The position numbers were made by a program, and so were the translations under genes. Source: Edolisoma coerulescens (lineage: Eukaryota > Chordata > Aves > Passeriformes > Campephagidae). Taken from it: 64,000 nucleotides of DNA. Under the pieces are notes generated by a model. The model made no database searches. It was not told where the DNA came from and was given only the letters and a program-made list of their open reading frames with translations. The stretch spans positions 1,852,200 to 1,916,199 of the forward strand of contig VWZW01001228.1 in assembly GCA_013397115.1 (NCBI GenBank), in the 5' to 3' direction. Positions 13,942-27,946 of the stretch are shown in pieces; the first letter of the stretch is position 1, and each line of letters begins with the position of its first letter.

Positions 13942-14135
13942 TATCACCAGCCACTTGGCAGCAAACGTTGTTCTTGGTCAGAGCTTTGCTGCTGTTCTGC
14001 ACAGGAGGTGCTCTGGAATTTCTGCAGCTCACATGAATGAGGCAATTTCTATCACTCCAATGAAAGTAGAAAGAAGCTAATGATCCTTTGGAAAGGTGTT
14101 TAGATTTGAACAAAAACAGAGGAGGATTACATTGC
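13942..14135. repeat. Unclassified dispersed repeat, copy B
   Basis: This is the partner of 11,375-11,570 in the same orientation, 2.57 kb away. The match runs from TATCACCAGCCACTTGGCAG through GGAATTTCTGCAGCTCACA to GAGGATTACATTG. Flanks differ, which suggests separate insertions or old duplication more than a recent tandem copy. Confidence 0.75.
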
Positions 14136-15899
14136 TTTTGCTGCCGGCTCTTTTGGTAAAAGTGCCTTGTTAGTTCAAGTAGGATAGGGTATATGCTGAA
14201 GCTGATTTTGAGGAAGGTGCACACTTGCAGCTGCATGCTTTGGAGACGGTTTTGTCTTTATCCTTCATTGTTCCCTGTATAAAGGGAAGGTACTACTTCA
14301 CTGTATTGCTAGGCTAAATTCATTGACGTTTGTACTCTATTTTGAAAGTGCAAAGTTCTAGAAGAAATATAAAAAATTATTTTAGGAAATAAAAGTTCTT
14401 GCCATCTCCAGTTGGATATGCAATCACTAGGGCAAAAAAATGTATGAATGTTCAGAGGAATAGATGATGTCCTGGGAGATTGTAGCGTATAATCTATTTG
14501 TCTGAAGGCTGCAATAGAATACTTCTACAGTGAGCACTTTAGAGGAGTTTATGAGGAAAATATTAATTCTTATCGTCTGCAGTGTTTGGATCTTGGAAGT
14601 CAATAAGGCATGGGACCACCCATTACATCATGAAGACACTGGTTTTTCTCCTTCTCCCAAGAAGTGTGTATTCTGCATAACTATGGATACAATTTTAGTC
14701 ATTTAGTTATGGACTGTGTATCATAACATAAAATTCATTGGCCTGTGACCGAAATTAAGGCTAGCATTCCCTGATTTTAAGGAATTCCTAAAGACACGTC
14801 TTCAGTCACAGGTTCTTTCATTAAACTCTTCTGTTTGTATTGCAGCATGCTTAAAAGTGAGTTTAATTTACATATTCTTGTATTATTTGTTGTTACACAA
14901 ATAATACTTTCTAATTAAACTTATTCCTTATATTAAAATGTATTTTGAATTATTGCAGTAAATGTCGGTGCTGTCAGATAGTCTCATTGCAGGGGAGACA
15001 AGGTCTAAGTCACAAGTATGTGAAACTCCTAAATAAGACATCCCAAAGAAGTTTATGAGAATTTAAATTAAATTTTCCTAGTTAGAAGACAAAGAAAATG
15101 ATAAGATATGCATTGTCTCCAACTTCCTGCAGTGATTATAATCTTTCTCATGTTTGATTTTCATCCAGTATTGTTTGTGGTTCATGTTTAGGCTTTGGCA
15201 TCTTGCAAATGAGGTTAGTAGAAAGGTAGCATTTACTGTACTTATTAACCACTGTCTGTTCCAGAATGCCTCTTAGAATATTTATTCAAATTCAGCCATC
15301 ATTATTTTTAGCTCGGTTGGGAAATTATTAGCTTTCATCTGATGCCTCACATATTTATGCTAGAAATAAGAAGATTTCATACTAAGCGTATTAGTGTGTT
15401 TAACGTCAGAGAGGAAGCCAAGTCATTATGCCAATTCTTATTTTGAAGAGCTTTTAATAGTGACAGCTTTTTCACAAGTAGTCAATAAGGTCCATAAGCA
15501 AAATTTAGACAAGTAGCTAAGGACCCTGACTTGTAACCAAAGATGCTGAGGCAACAAAAACCACAGGCATATGCCTAGAAGGATAAGAAAAACAAAACAA
15601 AAGAAAAAAAACTGCTTAGGATCACCTATCATTGATTTTTGCAGAAATTAGATACATGACTGCTTTTGAAAAATCTTTTGAGTGTCCATCTGCCTCTTTA
15701 GTGCCTAAAAACCATTGAAAATCTGACTCATATGCATTTAGGAGCTTCAAAGGTCTCACTTACTATTCGTGAGACTCATGCTGATTTTTGAAAATAGAGT
15801 AACACTTCTCAAAAGTTAGTTTTCAGTCTTTTAGATGTAGCCATCTACTTGCCACAAAATCAAGAATAACTTAGGTACTTTAGCAAACAGTTGAAGTAT

Positions 15900-16705
15900 G
15901 AATTTCAACAAATTAGAGAGATGGGCAATTCCCAGCCTCATGAAGTTTAACAAGGGTAAGTGCTGGACTCTGTACCTGGGGTGGGGCAGCCCTGGTTGTG
16001 TGTATAGACTGGGGAACGAGAGGCTGGAGAGCAGAAAGAGCCCTGGGGTTCCTGGTCAATGGCAAGCTGAACATGGGTCAGCAGTGCCCTGGCAGCCAGG
16101 AGGGCCACCCATGTCCTGGGGGACACCAGGCACAGCATCACCAGCCAGGCAAGGGAGGGGATTGTCCCACTCTGCTCTGCACTGGGGCAGCCTCACCTCG
16201 AGCGCTGGGGGCAGGTCTGAGTGCCCCAATATAAAACAGATATTAAGCTGTTAGAGAGTCTTCCAGAAGAGGCCATGGGGATGGTGAAGGGCCTTGAGGG
16301 GAAGCCGTGTGAGGAGCAGCTGAGGGCACTTGGTTTGTTTAACCTGGAGGAGAGGAGACTGAGGGGAGACCTCACTGCAGCCTACAACTTGTGAGGGGAA
16401 GAGGAGGGGCAGACACTCATCACTTCTTTGTGGTGATAGGACTTGAGGAAACAGCATGAAGCTGAGTAAGGGGAGGTTTAAGCTGGATATTAGGGAGAAG
16501 TTCTTCACCCAGTGGGTGATTGGGCCCTGGAATGGTCTCCCCAGAGAAGTGGTCACAGCACCAAGCCTGAAAGAGTTCAAGAAGTATTTGGACAATGCTC
16601 TCAGGCACATAGTATAATTCTTGGAGTGTCCTCTGCAGGGTCAGGAGTTGGATTCCATTATCCTGGTGGGTTTGTTCCAACTCAGCATATTCTATGATTC
16701 TGTGA
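15900..16705 (+). mobile_element. CR1 LINE 3' fragment (longest here)
   Basis: About 800 bases of CR1 3' sequence. Landmarks in order are CAGCCTCATGAAGTTTAACA, CCTGGGGTTCCTGGTCAATG, CTGGCAGCCAGGAGGGCCAC, GAGGAGCAGCTGAGGGCACT, GGAGAAGTTCTTCACCCAGT and the terminal CAGCATATTCTATGATTCTGTGA. It is GC-richer than its surroundings, which explains several chance open frames on both strands. Confidence 0.95.
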
Positions 16706-18513
16706 AGAACTGAGTGGTAGAAGAACTTTAAAATTACACTACAAACCTTTCAGGTTGGTCTGAATAATGGTTTAAAAATGAGGAGTTTTTTGATGTGCGT
16801 GTACCCTTGTCAAATCCGGAACAAATAGTATCTATTGATTGCTTAAAAGAGCCTTTATTTGCTGTATTTATACACCGAAAGAAAAATATCAGGAGTTCAG
16901 CTGGTAGTTCTTAGGAAAAACAGGTGACTAGTGAGAAAGCAATGGGAATCCAGTCAAGGGAAAATATTTGTGGTGTAATGATACTTATGGCCAAAAGACC
17001 TAGGAAAATCGATGATCAATGTTTTCTTTAGTGAGCATAGCACAGAGAACTCAGGAAATAGAATTCCTCAGACTAACTCCCACTATCCTCAATGAACTGA
17101 GCTAAAGGCATTTGAAGTTAACAGATAACCCTGAGTGAGTATCCATGGACTCATAATTTTGGATTATGAAGAAACTCCTGGACAGGGCCAGCCTGGATTA
17201 TTAATATTACTATTTTTTCCTTCTCTGGCATCAGCTTTGTCCCTTCTTTATTATACTACATATCAGATTTTCCTTAACATTTTCTCTTTGCCACATGAAA
17301 GTGTGGAGATACACCTTAAAAATATTACGTCCTAAAATAAAAAATAAATGAGGCACTTACACCTGTTTCATAATTCAAATATAATAATTTTGAATTCAAA
17401 ATCTGTTGCAGGTTATTTGATTCTTGATGGGGGCAGGGAAAGCCTTATTTATTAAAAAAGTTTTGTTCTTTATTCACAGATCTGAATTTCATCTGTTTCA
17501 TATCAGAGTATAAATTGCTATTTAAAAAGAGCAGCAGACAGTAAGAATATCACCACTTATGAATTCTGCTCATTTTATTAGTCTTCATCTTAGTGATAAC
17601 AGGAAATAGTTGTATTTTATTGCATCAAATCCTACTGCTTTCAAAAACAAAAAGAAAATGAGTAGGAAAGAAAGATTAAGGTAGTTGACTTAACGCCATT
17701 AGAGCTGCAGTTGTAGAATTTCATTCCATTTTTTGCAAAAATAAAGACAAGGGTGAAATTCTACAAAATATCTTCCTTTTTTTTTTTTTTTTTATGAACA
17801 GATTTTCTTGATCATTCCACTTTTTAAAATGTTTGTATCTTGGAACAGCTATATTAAATCTACTGTATGTAATTCCTGAAATAGTGGTGGAACTCCTTAA
17901 GTGTATGAAAATCATTTTTGTGTCTCATATGAGAACATCCTTTATGTCTTTTAAATGCAGAAGCAAATATGTAACTGGGAAGTGAGAGCCTCATTTCTAC
18001 CCCATTTTCCTCAAGCCAAATCAACTGTGTTTGTACATAGTACAATAGTACAGTGCAAACTACTAAGAGCACCTTGAAATAAGCTAAATTATGAACATAT
18101 TTATTCATAGCAAATATAAACAATTCTTTCTTGGTTTTAGTGGTTGTTTTTCTTCTGCTTCAAAACAATCCAGTTACTGAAAAAGGATCATCAATGTCCG
18201 AACAACCTAAAGTACAGATCCTATCGCCATAGATGGTTTGGAAATTTTAACTACTGTGATTACTGTTCCCTGCAAAGAGATCACTTTAGAGAAGATCATG
18301 AAATACAAATGTCTTTGAAGTGGTTCTGTGCTTTTCTATATTGCTTTGGGTGAAGAGGGGTACTGAAGTGAGGAAGGTAGAGATGCTTTGTGGTGTTGTT
18401 TCAACTCACTGAACGGTTTACAGTCTCAGGTGGGATTTTTTCTTAACTCAGATTACTGCTTTTATAGGTGAGCTCATTAGGTCAGCAGTAGCTATTTTTT
18501 AAATCTTCCAGTT

Positions 18514-18660
18514 CATAGAATAGTTTGGGTTGGAAGAGACCTTTAAAGATCACCTAATCGAACTCCCTGCAATGAGCAAGAACATCTTCAACTAGATCAG
18601 AGCCCCATCCAACCTGACTTTAAATGTTTCATTGCCTGAGTATCTCAAAACTGTGCTTGA
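18514..18660 (-). mobile_element. CR1 3' fragment
   Basis: CATAGAATAGTTTGGGTTGG, AAGAGACCTTTAAAGATCAC and AGCCCCATCCAACCTGACTT match the reverse complement of the CR1 3' end. The distal boundary is diffuse because the match decays after about 18,650. Confidence 0.85.
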
Positions 18661-20076
18661 GCATCATTCTGTGTCCTTTCTCCATGACACCATGATAGAA
18701 GGCACAGCACTCTAACAGAAAAAATCCCACTTAAATGACATGTGATATTTAGCTGTGACTGTAGGTTATACATATTATTATTGTCTCAATTCTTAGAAAA
18801 CTGCTGGGAGATGAACATTCATAGGAATAGAAATGATCTTGTGTGAACAGCAGTGTAAAAAACTGCTTCTTTACTTATGCCTGGAAAAGTGCACCTTCTT
18901 TTGCAGGAATAAAACATGAAGGAGTTTTACCTGCTATGGCATGTAAGAGTATATTCCATCTATTATATCAAGAAAGAAAGGATAGATAAGCTTTTCCCTT
19001 GTGCTTTTACTGTGTCAAACTGCAGTGCTTTCTCCAACAGGATTCACACTTAGTCAGACTAAAGCCTGGGAGTTTTTAAGAGCCAAAGGAGCAGCTCTAA
19101 CTGGTGTTACCTGCATAAGGCACTTTCTGGGTCTTTGCTTAACTGTATCATACCATAGCAGCTCAAATAAGCTTGAATTTGCTTTGATCTAAAATGTGAT
19201 CTGTATGAGTGCATCCTTATGTCTACATGGAAGTTCGTAGTGTGGTTTTAAACAGATTCATTCCACCAAAATTTAGGCTTTTAATGTAGGGTCCTTACTC
19301 AACTGACTTAACAAGCAGAAGCATACAATTGCCACAGCTTCCTTGCTAAATTTAGTGGAGAAGTAAAAGTATGTCCTAGGGAAAACTTATAAATTAATGA
19401 GAGCTCTGAAAGTTTCTTAGTCCTCTCACTGACTGCAGGATGAGCTTTAGTAGACTCCTAACTCAGAATCCTCATTTAAGTGCCCAAAAGTAGATGGACT
19501 GAATCTGAACCAGAGTCTCCTTATTTCAGGTCACACTCTCTTCAGTGTTTATCACTCAGCAAGTTCATTCTGTATGTAGATAAATGAAACGATGTATGTC
19601 TAGAAAGGTCTGAATTTAAAAGTCTTTTGTCGAAAAGACATGAAAGGAACAATATAGTCAATAACATAAAATACAAATGAGAGCCTTTTGAATACAACTA
19701 TCCTTCCTCTACATGAATCATGGAGGTGTAATGACATCACCTATTCTTCCTACGCCTCTATCCTCTCTTGAAAAAAACAAAACACCCCAAAAAACCACAA
19801 CCAAAAAACATCATAAAGAACACTTTCATATTACTGAACTCCAAAATATAAGTAGGATTGTAATGCAAATTGTTTCAGCTAGTGCCTCTGTTTTTCATTC
19901 AGTGCCCATTGATTTAGAGTAAAATGCCAAAAACAGTTAGAAAAAAAACCCAGAAGTGTTCTAAAAGCAAATATATATGGTGTTTTTGCATTTAATCTTA
20001 GCTATATATTTCAGAAATAAACATGGCTTTTATTCAGGACATGTATTTGCCAATAATACATTTGATTAAACTAGGA

Positions 20077-20159
20077 AAATTAGATATACTATCAGTAGCT
20101 TGGTCCCAAATTACACAAGAAGAAATTAGATACATTTTCAGTAGCTTGCTCTCAAATTT
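20077..20159. repeat. Imperfect two-copy tandem repeat (period about 46 bp)
   Basis: AAATTAGATATACTATCAGT plus AGCTTGGTCCCAAATTA at 20,077-20,113 recurs as AAATTAGATACATTTTCAGT plus AGCTTGCTCTCAAATTT at 20,123-20,159. Roughly four of five bases agree. Confidence 0.7.
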
Positions 20160-23100
20160 CTACAGTCTATGAGTCACCAGATTCTTCCTGCCAAACTAAA
20201 TATGTCTGTGAAAGGCTGGAAACTTTAATGGAAAGAAACATAAAACTTGAAATACGTAGGAAAAACTAAGTTTTTTTTCATGGAAGACCTGTTGACTAGT
20301 AATTCAGGAATTTGGGGGATGTAGGAACAAGTTATTACAACAATATTATTATTTGTCCACAGAAGTTTCAAGGTAAGAAACGCATTCAATTTAAAACTGC
20401 TATGTTAACCTAAAATACATAGCCTTGTTAGCTTTCATGTAATCTGAAGTAATCAATGAAGACTTACAAAAAGAAGCTGTAAAACTTTCATTATAAGAGT
20501 AGAAGGTCATATCCAGTCATTTTGATGGGACTGAGTTAAAAGAAACCTTCAGTATAGTTAAAGCAAGTCTGAAAAAAGCATCCCTCTTGTAAATTGGATA
20601 TATTATACATGGTCTGGAACAGCCATCAAACATAATTAGGAATGTACTCATCTTTTCAGATCCACAAGCAGAATGACATCTTCCCTACGATATTCCCCTC
20701 AACACTTAGACATTTTATACCTTTGCATAAGCCATACATTTTAAAATCTTCTTTAGAATACACACTTGCGAGATACAGAGTTTGTGTGCGTGGTTTAAGA
20801 TTTTATCCATTGCCTTAGAAGGATACAGCTGTTAATGAACCTTCTTTTGAAGTCAAACCAATTTTCAGTAGTATTTGTTTTACTTAGAACCTGCTGTTTA
20901 TAGGATTTGGGGGTATTAAGTGTTTACTTTTTTGGAGATAGAAATAGTATTCCTAGAATATTTATTTTCAGAAAGAAACAGTTCACCGAGCTGGATTGAA
21001 TCAGAATGGTCTGAGCCAACCCCTTCTTTTTTTTGCATACTCAGCCTTGTGCAAATTTCTGCCCAACACATAAAGAAACAAACAATATAAACAAATACTT
21101 TTGTATAAAAAACATGGTATAATTTCAGGTTTGTGTGAGTCATAATTTCCCAAAGGAAGTGCTTTAACAGGACATTCTTTCCCTACTTCCACACTTTTAT
21201 GGGCACATAAGGAAGCAGAAGGGCCTGCTGTCTGGAAGCATCCTCTTACTCTAGAAGAGTTATATTATATAAATGGAAGATGGGGATCACAGCTGAATTT
21301 TAAAATAAGTTGGGAAATATTTAAATATGCTGTAGACTCAGGAGAAAAAAAAAGGAAGAGACACATGGGTTCTAGAAAGTTTCTTTGATAAAGGGAAGCT
21401 ATTCCAGTTTTCACTAGCAAAGGATTTAGCATGAGGTTAGCAAATGTGTTCTGCTCTGCCTTGTAAGACTAAGGACACAGAAAACATAAAATTTCTCTGC
21501 ATACGGGCTTCAATCAGAAAACAGAGCAAGTATCTCAGACTTGAGTTGGATTTTTGTAGGAATTTAAGTAACTTTCCACAAGCTGGAGTCACCTACTGGT
21601 ATGGCCCTCCAAAGGCTATGGATGTTTTAAAATTCTTGTTTTCAGAACCTCATTTACTGAGGCAAACATGAAATATGCCTGTCATTTCTTAAAAGTTAGA
21701 CACAGTATTTGGACTTTATCTTTCCTAATGGTTTTGCACTAAATGTACCACATAGAAACTACGAATTAATGGCTTTTTCTTCCTCTTGACATTGAAGTTC
21801 CTGTGGTTATTACCAGAGATAAATTTAGCATAAATTCTTCAATAAGTATACATTTGTGGTATTTCTTTTGTCTTGCTTTCTAGACTGAGAAATTACTTAA
21901 CTCTTGGTTATCCCTTGCATTTGTTGTCATATTTTTGAACAATTAAGCTTGTGTCACAAGGAAATTAGGATATGGTTTAATAAATGAGTCCAGATCCATC
22001 CTTTTTTAGCAACGCTCTGAGATGAAAATGGCTTTAAGTCTTTATTTGATTTTCAGTGGTGTGAAAGGGTTTGAAACATGCATAAGAGCTGAAGGGCTGA
22101 ATAAGCCCTAGAGAAATGGCTCTGTGAACGTCTGCCTTTGAATGAGCACTCTGTACAGAATGCCCTTCATGCACAGGTAGTAAATGCAAAAGGTTTTCAT
22201 TAGCAGAGCGTGTGGTTCTGCTAAACGGAATCATTTGCTTTGTGGCTCCTGCTGCTGTTGATCAAGAATCGCAAGCGCTTTATTGATACCAGAACAAACA
22301 AAGAGGTCCATATGCAAAGGTTTTGGCCAATTGCATAAAGCATGTGCCAGAGTTGAAGTCAGTGAAGGGTTTTTCTTGGTATTTAAGATTCAATGGAAAA
22401 GTAAGAGGGGCAGCTATGCCAAGAATTAATGTTGATCTTGCCAAGCGCTTCTTTGAGTGACTTTATCCAACATGAGACTAAACAATGTACTAAATACACA
22501 TATAGGAGTTGGGGAATCAAATGTCAAGTAACAGCTTTCTGTTATTTGAGACCAAGTTTGAAGCTTGGTCTAGCGCATAAAAAAAAGTAAACATCAGAAA
22601 AAGCATTAACATCTCTAATATCTACCAGCTAATAAGAACATATATAAATTGAACTTCTGGAGAAAATGTACTTATTTGGTTTTGGTAGTAGACACTTTTT
22701 TCAAAGATGTTTCTTGTAGAAATTTTGATCAATGATTTGTTTCATGTCACTCCATTAAAATTATCATCATTACTGCAGTCCCTCTTAAGGAAAAGGTTGA
22801 AAAATTATAAGATCCTTGGTGACCTGAGAAACTAGCTGTAGAGGAGACCTGTTTGCAGGGACTAAATTTAGTGTATATCAGAGTTTAAATCCTCCTAGAT
22901 TCACTCTGCAATCCATGGAGAAAGAAGTAGAACCTCTCTCTCTCTCCATTATTAAAGAGGTAACTTAAGAAGATTAACCTCACTAAACTAAGGTTAGCCT
23001 TTATGAACACTCCTTATTCTTTCTTAATGTGGTAAAAAATGAGAAAATTCTTTCAAAGACTGGCTTATTTTCAGAGAACTTCCTCAATGTTTACTACCAG

Positions 23101-26100
23101 GGGCGACAAAGCAGACATCAAACTTGTGTCAGCTGTTTCACTATACAGTGACATCATTCCAGAAGTCAGGGCTATTTTCTTTCTTACAGAGATGCATAAG
23201 TAGCTGTGCCTATAGCTCTGGTTCCCTGAGCACTGACCCTGCAGGCCCGGCTAAAGCACATCTGAGCTCCCTTCCAGGTCTGCTTTCTTGTGAGAAATAA
23301 AGAACCTAGGGACAGATAGAGGAATACACTCAAATCTTCCATAGATACAGTATTTGGACATGAATGGGGCACGTAGCCAGACCAAGGAACTTAAAAACAC
23401 TCTCAGATCTTGCTGTGTGAACACAGCCAAGATGACCAGCATTTGTTTGCAAAGATTTGTAAGACTGTCAGTGACACCAGAGTCTGTGTGTGTCCATGGC
23501 AGGTTTTCAGCATGCCTCTGCTGGGCTTCTAACATTATCATTCCTTTCAATCAGGGATGCAGAGAGGAGCTAATGACTCATAGCTCCTACAGGTATGGAG
23601 TACTTAAAGAACTGAGTGCCATGCCATCTCTTGTAATTATGCTGATAGGTTTGACAGGCCTAGAAACTTTAATAACATCTTAAAAGCAGACTTCCTGAAG
23701 TAAACAAGAAGCTCTTAACTAGAGGGAAATGGAAAAAGCAAAACGTAATTGCCTATTGCTATGCTGCTTGTTTCCTCTTTTCTAAGGCAGCAATTCCTCC
23801 ACATATACCTTAGTTCTACAAAGCAATGAGATTTCATGACAGCTCTCATTACCCAAAATTATGTTCATGGGCTTATCCTGATTTTCTGATGATTACAAAC
23901 TAATAGTCTTACATTGTGCACAGCTGGGGATTTTCCCAAGGACAACACACAATTTTGATGGTCTTAGTAGACAAAAAAATGTAGTAGAAGTCTGCAGTAA
24001 TTCTCCACAAAGCAGTTGACACAGGGAACATTAAGCTGGATACCAGAAAAGCCCATCTTTTATGGAATTCACTGCTTTACACATGGAAGCATGTGCTAGA
24101 TCACTCTCCATTCTCTGAACAATATCAGAGGAACTGCACTGTCTCAAGTACCTAAGTTCAGCTCTTTCTTTTTTATGCAAGCGATGGTTCAGAAGATACA
24201 ACACAAGACTCAAGCAGTGTTTTTATCAGGAAGAAAGGTGGAGTTTTAATTCATGAAGTTAATTGCCATGATTTCAAATAAGTATTGCCATCTAACTTGG
24301 GCTTTAGACATTAGGAGACTGAAAATGTATTAGGAAATAAGAAATCTGTTTCTTTATTGGTACTCATGTATTGTTAGCCAGACTGGTATATATTTATTGT
24401 AAAAGGAAAAGGTATATTTTTAAAGGAGAAGAAACTAGGTCAAAAAGAACGTAGCATTTTCTCCTTAGAACAAGCTGATCTTTCCTTTCTCACGGTAGTA
24501 ATAGTCCTCAGAAAACAGCATGAACAAGAATGAATGATTGTCCAGAAAAGTCAACATTTATGAAAAAATAATCTTTTTTTTTACTAATCTACAAAGTTAA
24601 TTCCTGTGATAAGACTAGACTATTTCAAGGAAAAATTGCCTCCTCTTAGGCTATCACTTCTGTAAGTTTCCTGTAATTTCTCCTTTTAGTTTTCCCAACA
24701 TTCTCTGCTCTCAGCATTGTTTTGTAATAAGTGTACCATGGTAGACCTTTCTAGACATTAAAATTCAAGTGAATGTTGAAGCCATCCCACTTTGCTTCAT
24801 AACTGTTGGATCCAGAGGTTTTGAGAGTGGAGAAACAGTAAGAAAAGCTGTGTTTAAGTGTAGCCACTTGTGTAGCTGGTTCTCTGTCACCTTCTCCTAA
24901 CAAAACCTAGCACACATGAGGGGTAGAAGTTCTCCTAGAGGATGTCCCTACATAAAAGGTCACCACAATCTGCTTTTCTCTGGTAAACTACGGGAGACAA
25001 AAAGCTGACTGAGGAGTAGCCAGTGCTGGTTGGAGTTAAATGTGACCAAGGAAAAGAAGTAGATGCTCACTTTGGGGACTTGTGCTGTGTTTTCCCCTAA
25101 AAGCTTTGAAAAATGCTCCTTGTCAGTCTATCTCAAGACTAAAGAGAGTGGTAGAAACCACATTTGCCTTCCTCTTGAAGTCGATACTTTTCTCTGTGTG
25201 TGGTAATAGGCAGCTGGGGCATCTCCTCAGAAGCTGTAAAGAGTTTCCTTTTATAGCTAGAAAGTTGGGCAGAGTAGACTATATAAAGGAGATTTTTGTC
25301 TTCCAGTCCTAGCCATAGATATAGCCTTGTGGTTGGGAAGTACAGAGTTTCAACAGAAATTAACACAACTATTTCTATCTTCACTTCCACCCACAACTCC
25401 CAAGGAATAGTCAGAAGCTTTGACCTTGACTCTGAACCAGGAATTCCACCTCAGCCAGAAGGTATTCTTTATATTTGGAGTCTCTTGTGAAATACAGAAT
25501 GATGGAAGAAAAAAAAAATTTCTCACAGCTATTTCCTGTGCAAGTTAAACACTACCATTGATTCTACTTTATTTAAAGGAACCAGAGTATGAAAATAGAA
25601 GGCTTAAAATACTACTTTTATTGACATACTCTTTACAACAGAAGAAAAATTTCACTGGGTTTTTTTACCTCTGCAAATGATGTGGCATTCTTATAAAGTC
25701 CCAAGAAATCGAGCAACATTTTTAACTTCTAATAGAACGCTGCATTCTGTACTACATTTGATATGGGGATCTCAATTTGTTTTCCCAGTGCTACTGGGCT
25801 TACTTTTCCCTAGTCTTGTGTTTTGGATTGAACTCTAACAAATAAGAGGGAGAAGGTTAAAACCGATTAAATTTCTACCTCACGGATAAGAAGTAGTCAG
25901 GTAGAGCACACACATTACTTAGCATCCAAGGGGCCACATGTCAGCTTCATAAAATTCCTATTGAATGACGCAAATGCAGTCTATTGATTACAACTGTGCA
26001 AGACTCCCCTAAAACAGGGTGGTCATTCATAAGTAAAACCTTTTCCATATAAAACAAGGTCAACATTTATGGTGTCGTTACATTATTTCAAGTGAAAACT

Positions 26101-27770
26101 CAGAATATCAGAAAAAAAACCAAGACTAGAGAGAAAGTCTAAAACTGACAGCAGATAAAAGTCAAGATTGCAAAGGTAAAAAGTAACGATCTCCTTTGAA
26201 ATGCTGGAAGCTCATCCTGGTATTTTAAATTAAGGATGACCTAGCTTAGGGTAGAGATTTGAAACAGATTGTGAAACCTTAGAATAACTGAGATTGAAAC
26301 CAAAGAGAGTTATTGCTAATGATTAGCATTTCACATGACCTCTTACCTTGAGGATCACAAAGTACACATAACAGTAGGTCTGGTTGCTTGCCAGTAACAG
26401 CTACTCTTGTGGAAAACAAGCATGAGAGGTCTCTGAACCAGCAGCAAACATTTTGCTGTGAGAGAAACACCTGAGATACATACACAGTAAAAGAAAAATT
26501 GCTCTGCTGTTCTAAGGATGTATTGTCTCATTGCTTTCTGGTGCAGACACAGGAGGGGGAGATGAGAGTCTTTACATGCACTCCAGCAATAAAATATTTG
26601 TAGGAAACTCAAATAGCCCCTAACTCCGCTGCTAATAAATGCAACAGACTTGGGTGAACAAATGAACACCTGACGAGTTGGTAGAAAAATGTAAATTCCT
26701 GCATGAGAGATTCTAGTAGTTTTAATATTGTGTTTAGCACCAGAATACTAAGCTAAACAGCACCCTGGAATAGGTGCTTCTTAACAATAGCTGAGGTGTT
26801 AAATACAGAAAAGAAGGGTTCTTTTCTGAATAGTAGATTACTTTACATATATAAGACTAAGGTTTCAAAAGTGAATTTGAACAGAATGTGCCAAGAAAAT
26901 AGTGAAAATCTCTACAATTTATACGTTAAGGAAATTAGGATTTTCTGTAATTTAGAAGACCAAGAATCTGAATTTTTGTTTTTATTGCAAGCAAGGAGAA
27001 AATATTGAAAGCAATGACTTCATGAATAGGAAAAACTAGGAATAGGGTGGGTATGATCAGAAAACCAAAAATGCTAGCTTAGAAGACCAGAATCTTCAGC
27101 CATGAAGGAATGTCAAGAATATCAGAGAAACACATATTGTTAATTAAAGTAAACACTAGCTTCAGAGGCTATGAGAGCACAAATTCTATCATGTTTTGAA
27201 AAGTTATATTAATGAACGTATTCAGAAGGAATATGTTTCTAGCTAAAAGTTTCATTAACTTTGTTGTTTAAATAGCAAATAGCTGGAAATCAGAAATAGA
27301 TTTCTATTACTTAAAAGTTGAGTATTTCTTGATCCTCACTATTGCAGAGTTAATTTTATCTGCTGCCTGTACTGGTGTTAGTCTTTATTATCTCACCATG
27401 CATGAATTTTCCTCCACCTGTATTTAACTGATGAAGCATGTGGTTACTTGGATGTGATAACTTTCTGCTTGCTGCCTTCCAGCTCTTCTTTTTTTTCAAA
27501 CCAGATGTTGAAGCTTAGTGTGTTTTTAATATGATACAGTGTGTACTTCAAGTGTTTACTAGTAGTCTGACATAACAGGTACATGTAGTTCTCCCTCATG
27601 AATGTCTTGGGTTTAGTGTGTGCTCTCATTCATTTAATTTCAGTGACAGGTCAGTGGAAAACAGTAATACAGCAGGTGGAATAGCAACAGCTGGAAAGTG
27701 GTGAAAAACAATGACAAGTCCGAAAACGAAAATTTGTCAGAAACTCAGAGAGGTTGAACACAGGCACAAC

Positions 27771-27776
27771 TTTATT
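27771..27776 (-). promoter_or_regulatory. Candidate intronic polyadenylation signal
   Basis: On the IGF1 strand an AATAAA lies 171 nt after the exon 2 donor and is followed at once by GT-rich GTTGTGCCTGTGTTC. This is the arrangement of a polyadenylation signal and downstream element. It could instead be the R/U5 part of an old LTR fragment. There is no expression evidence. Confidence 0.3.
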
Positions 27777-27946
27777 CTTTAATGAGGCTTCTCGATAACT
27801 GAGGGCTTGAGCATCTTCCAGGTATAGGATACCAGGCCTAGTTGGCAGCCTCCATGATTGTAGCTAAGCTCATTTAGAGCAGTTGTAGACTCCAATGGAT
27901 TACATGAAAGTTTTTAGCAGTTAAATGAAAGAAAGGGTTGACTTAC

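Larger units (their letters stand above)
1..27946 (-). other. IGF1: IGF1 intron 2 (5' part, continues beyond left edge)
   Basis: This begins at the GTAAGT donor after coding exon 2 and runs to the left edge of the window, so the intron is at least 27.9 kb. A long intron here fits what is known of IGF1 genes. I searched by eye for the next exon (C and A domains, a peptide like GIVDECCFQ) and found nothing. Apart from the CR1 pieces, the paired repeat and short tandem repeats listed separately, the sequence is AT-rich and broken by stops in all frames, with no supported gene. An N lies at 3,158. Open stretches such as 2,737-3,036 (+) have no recognisable protein character. Confidence 0.85.

Noticed and set aside
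15301..15330. tRNA-like TAGCTCGGTTGGG
   Set aside because: It resembles an A box, but there is no B box or cloverleaf pairing at the right distance.
15898..16680. Several overlapping open frames of 60-119 codons on both strands
   Set aside because: All lie in the GC-richer CR1 copy and have no conserved protein character.
1..27946. Search for the IGF1 exons encoding the C, A, D and E domains
   Set aside because: No sequence encoding the A-domain cysteine motif or the following basic residues was seen; the intron probably extends beyond the window.
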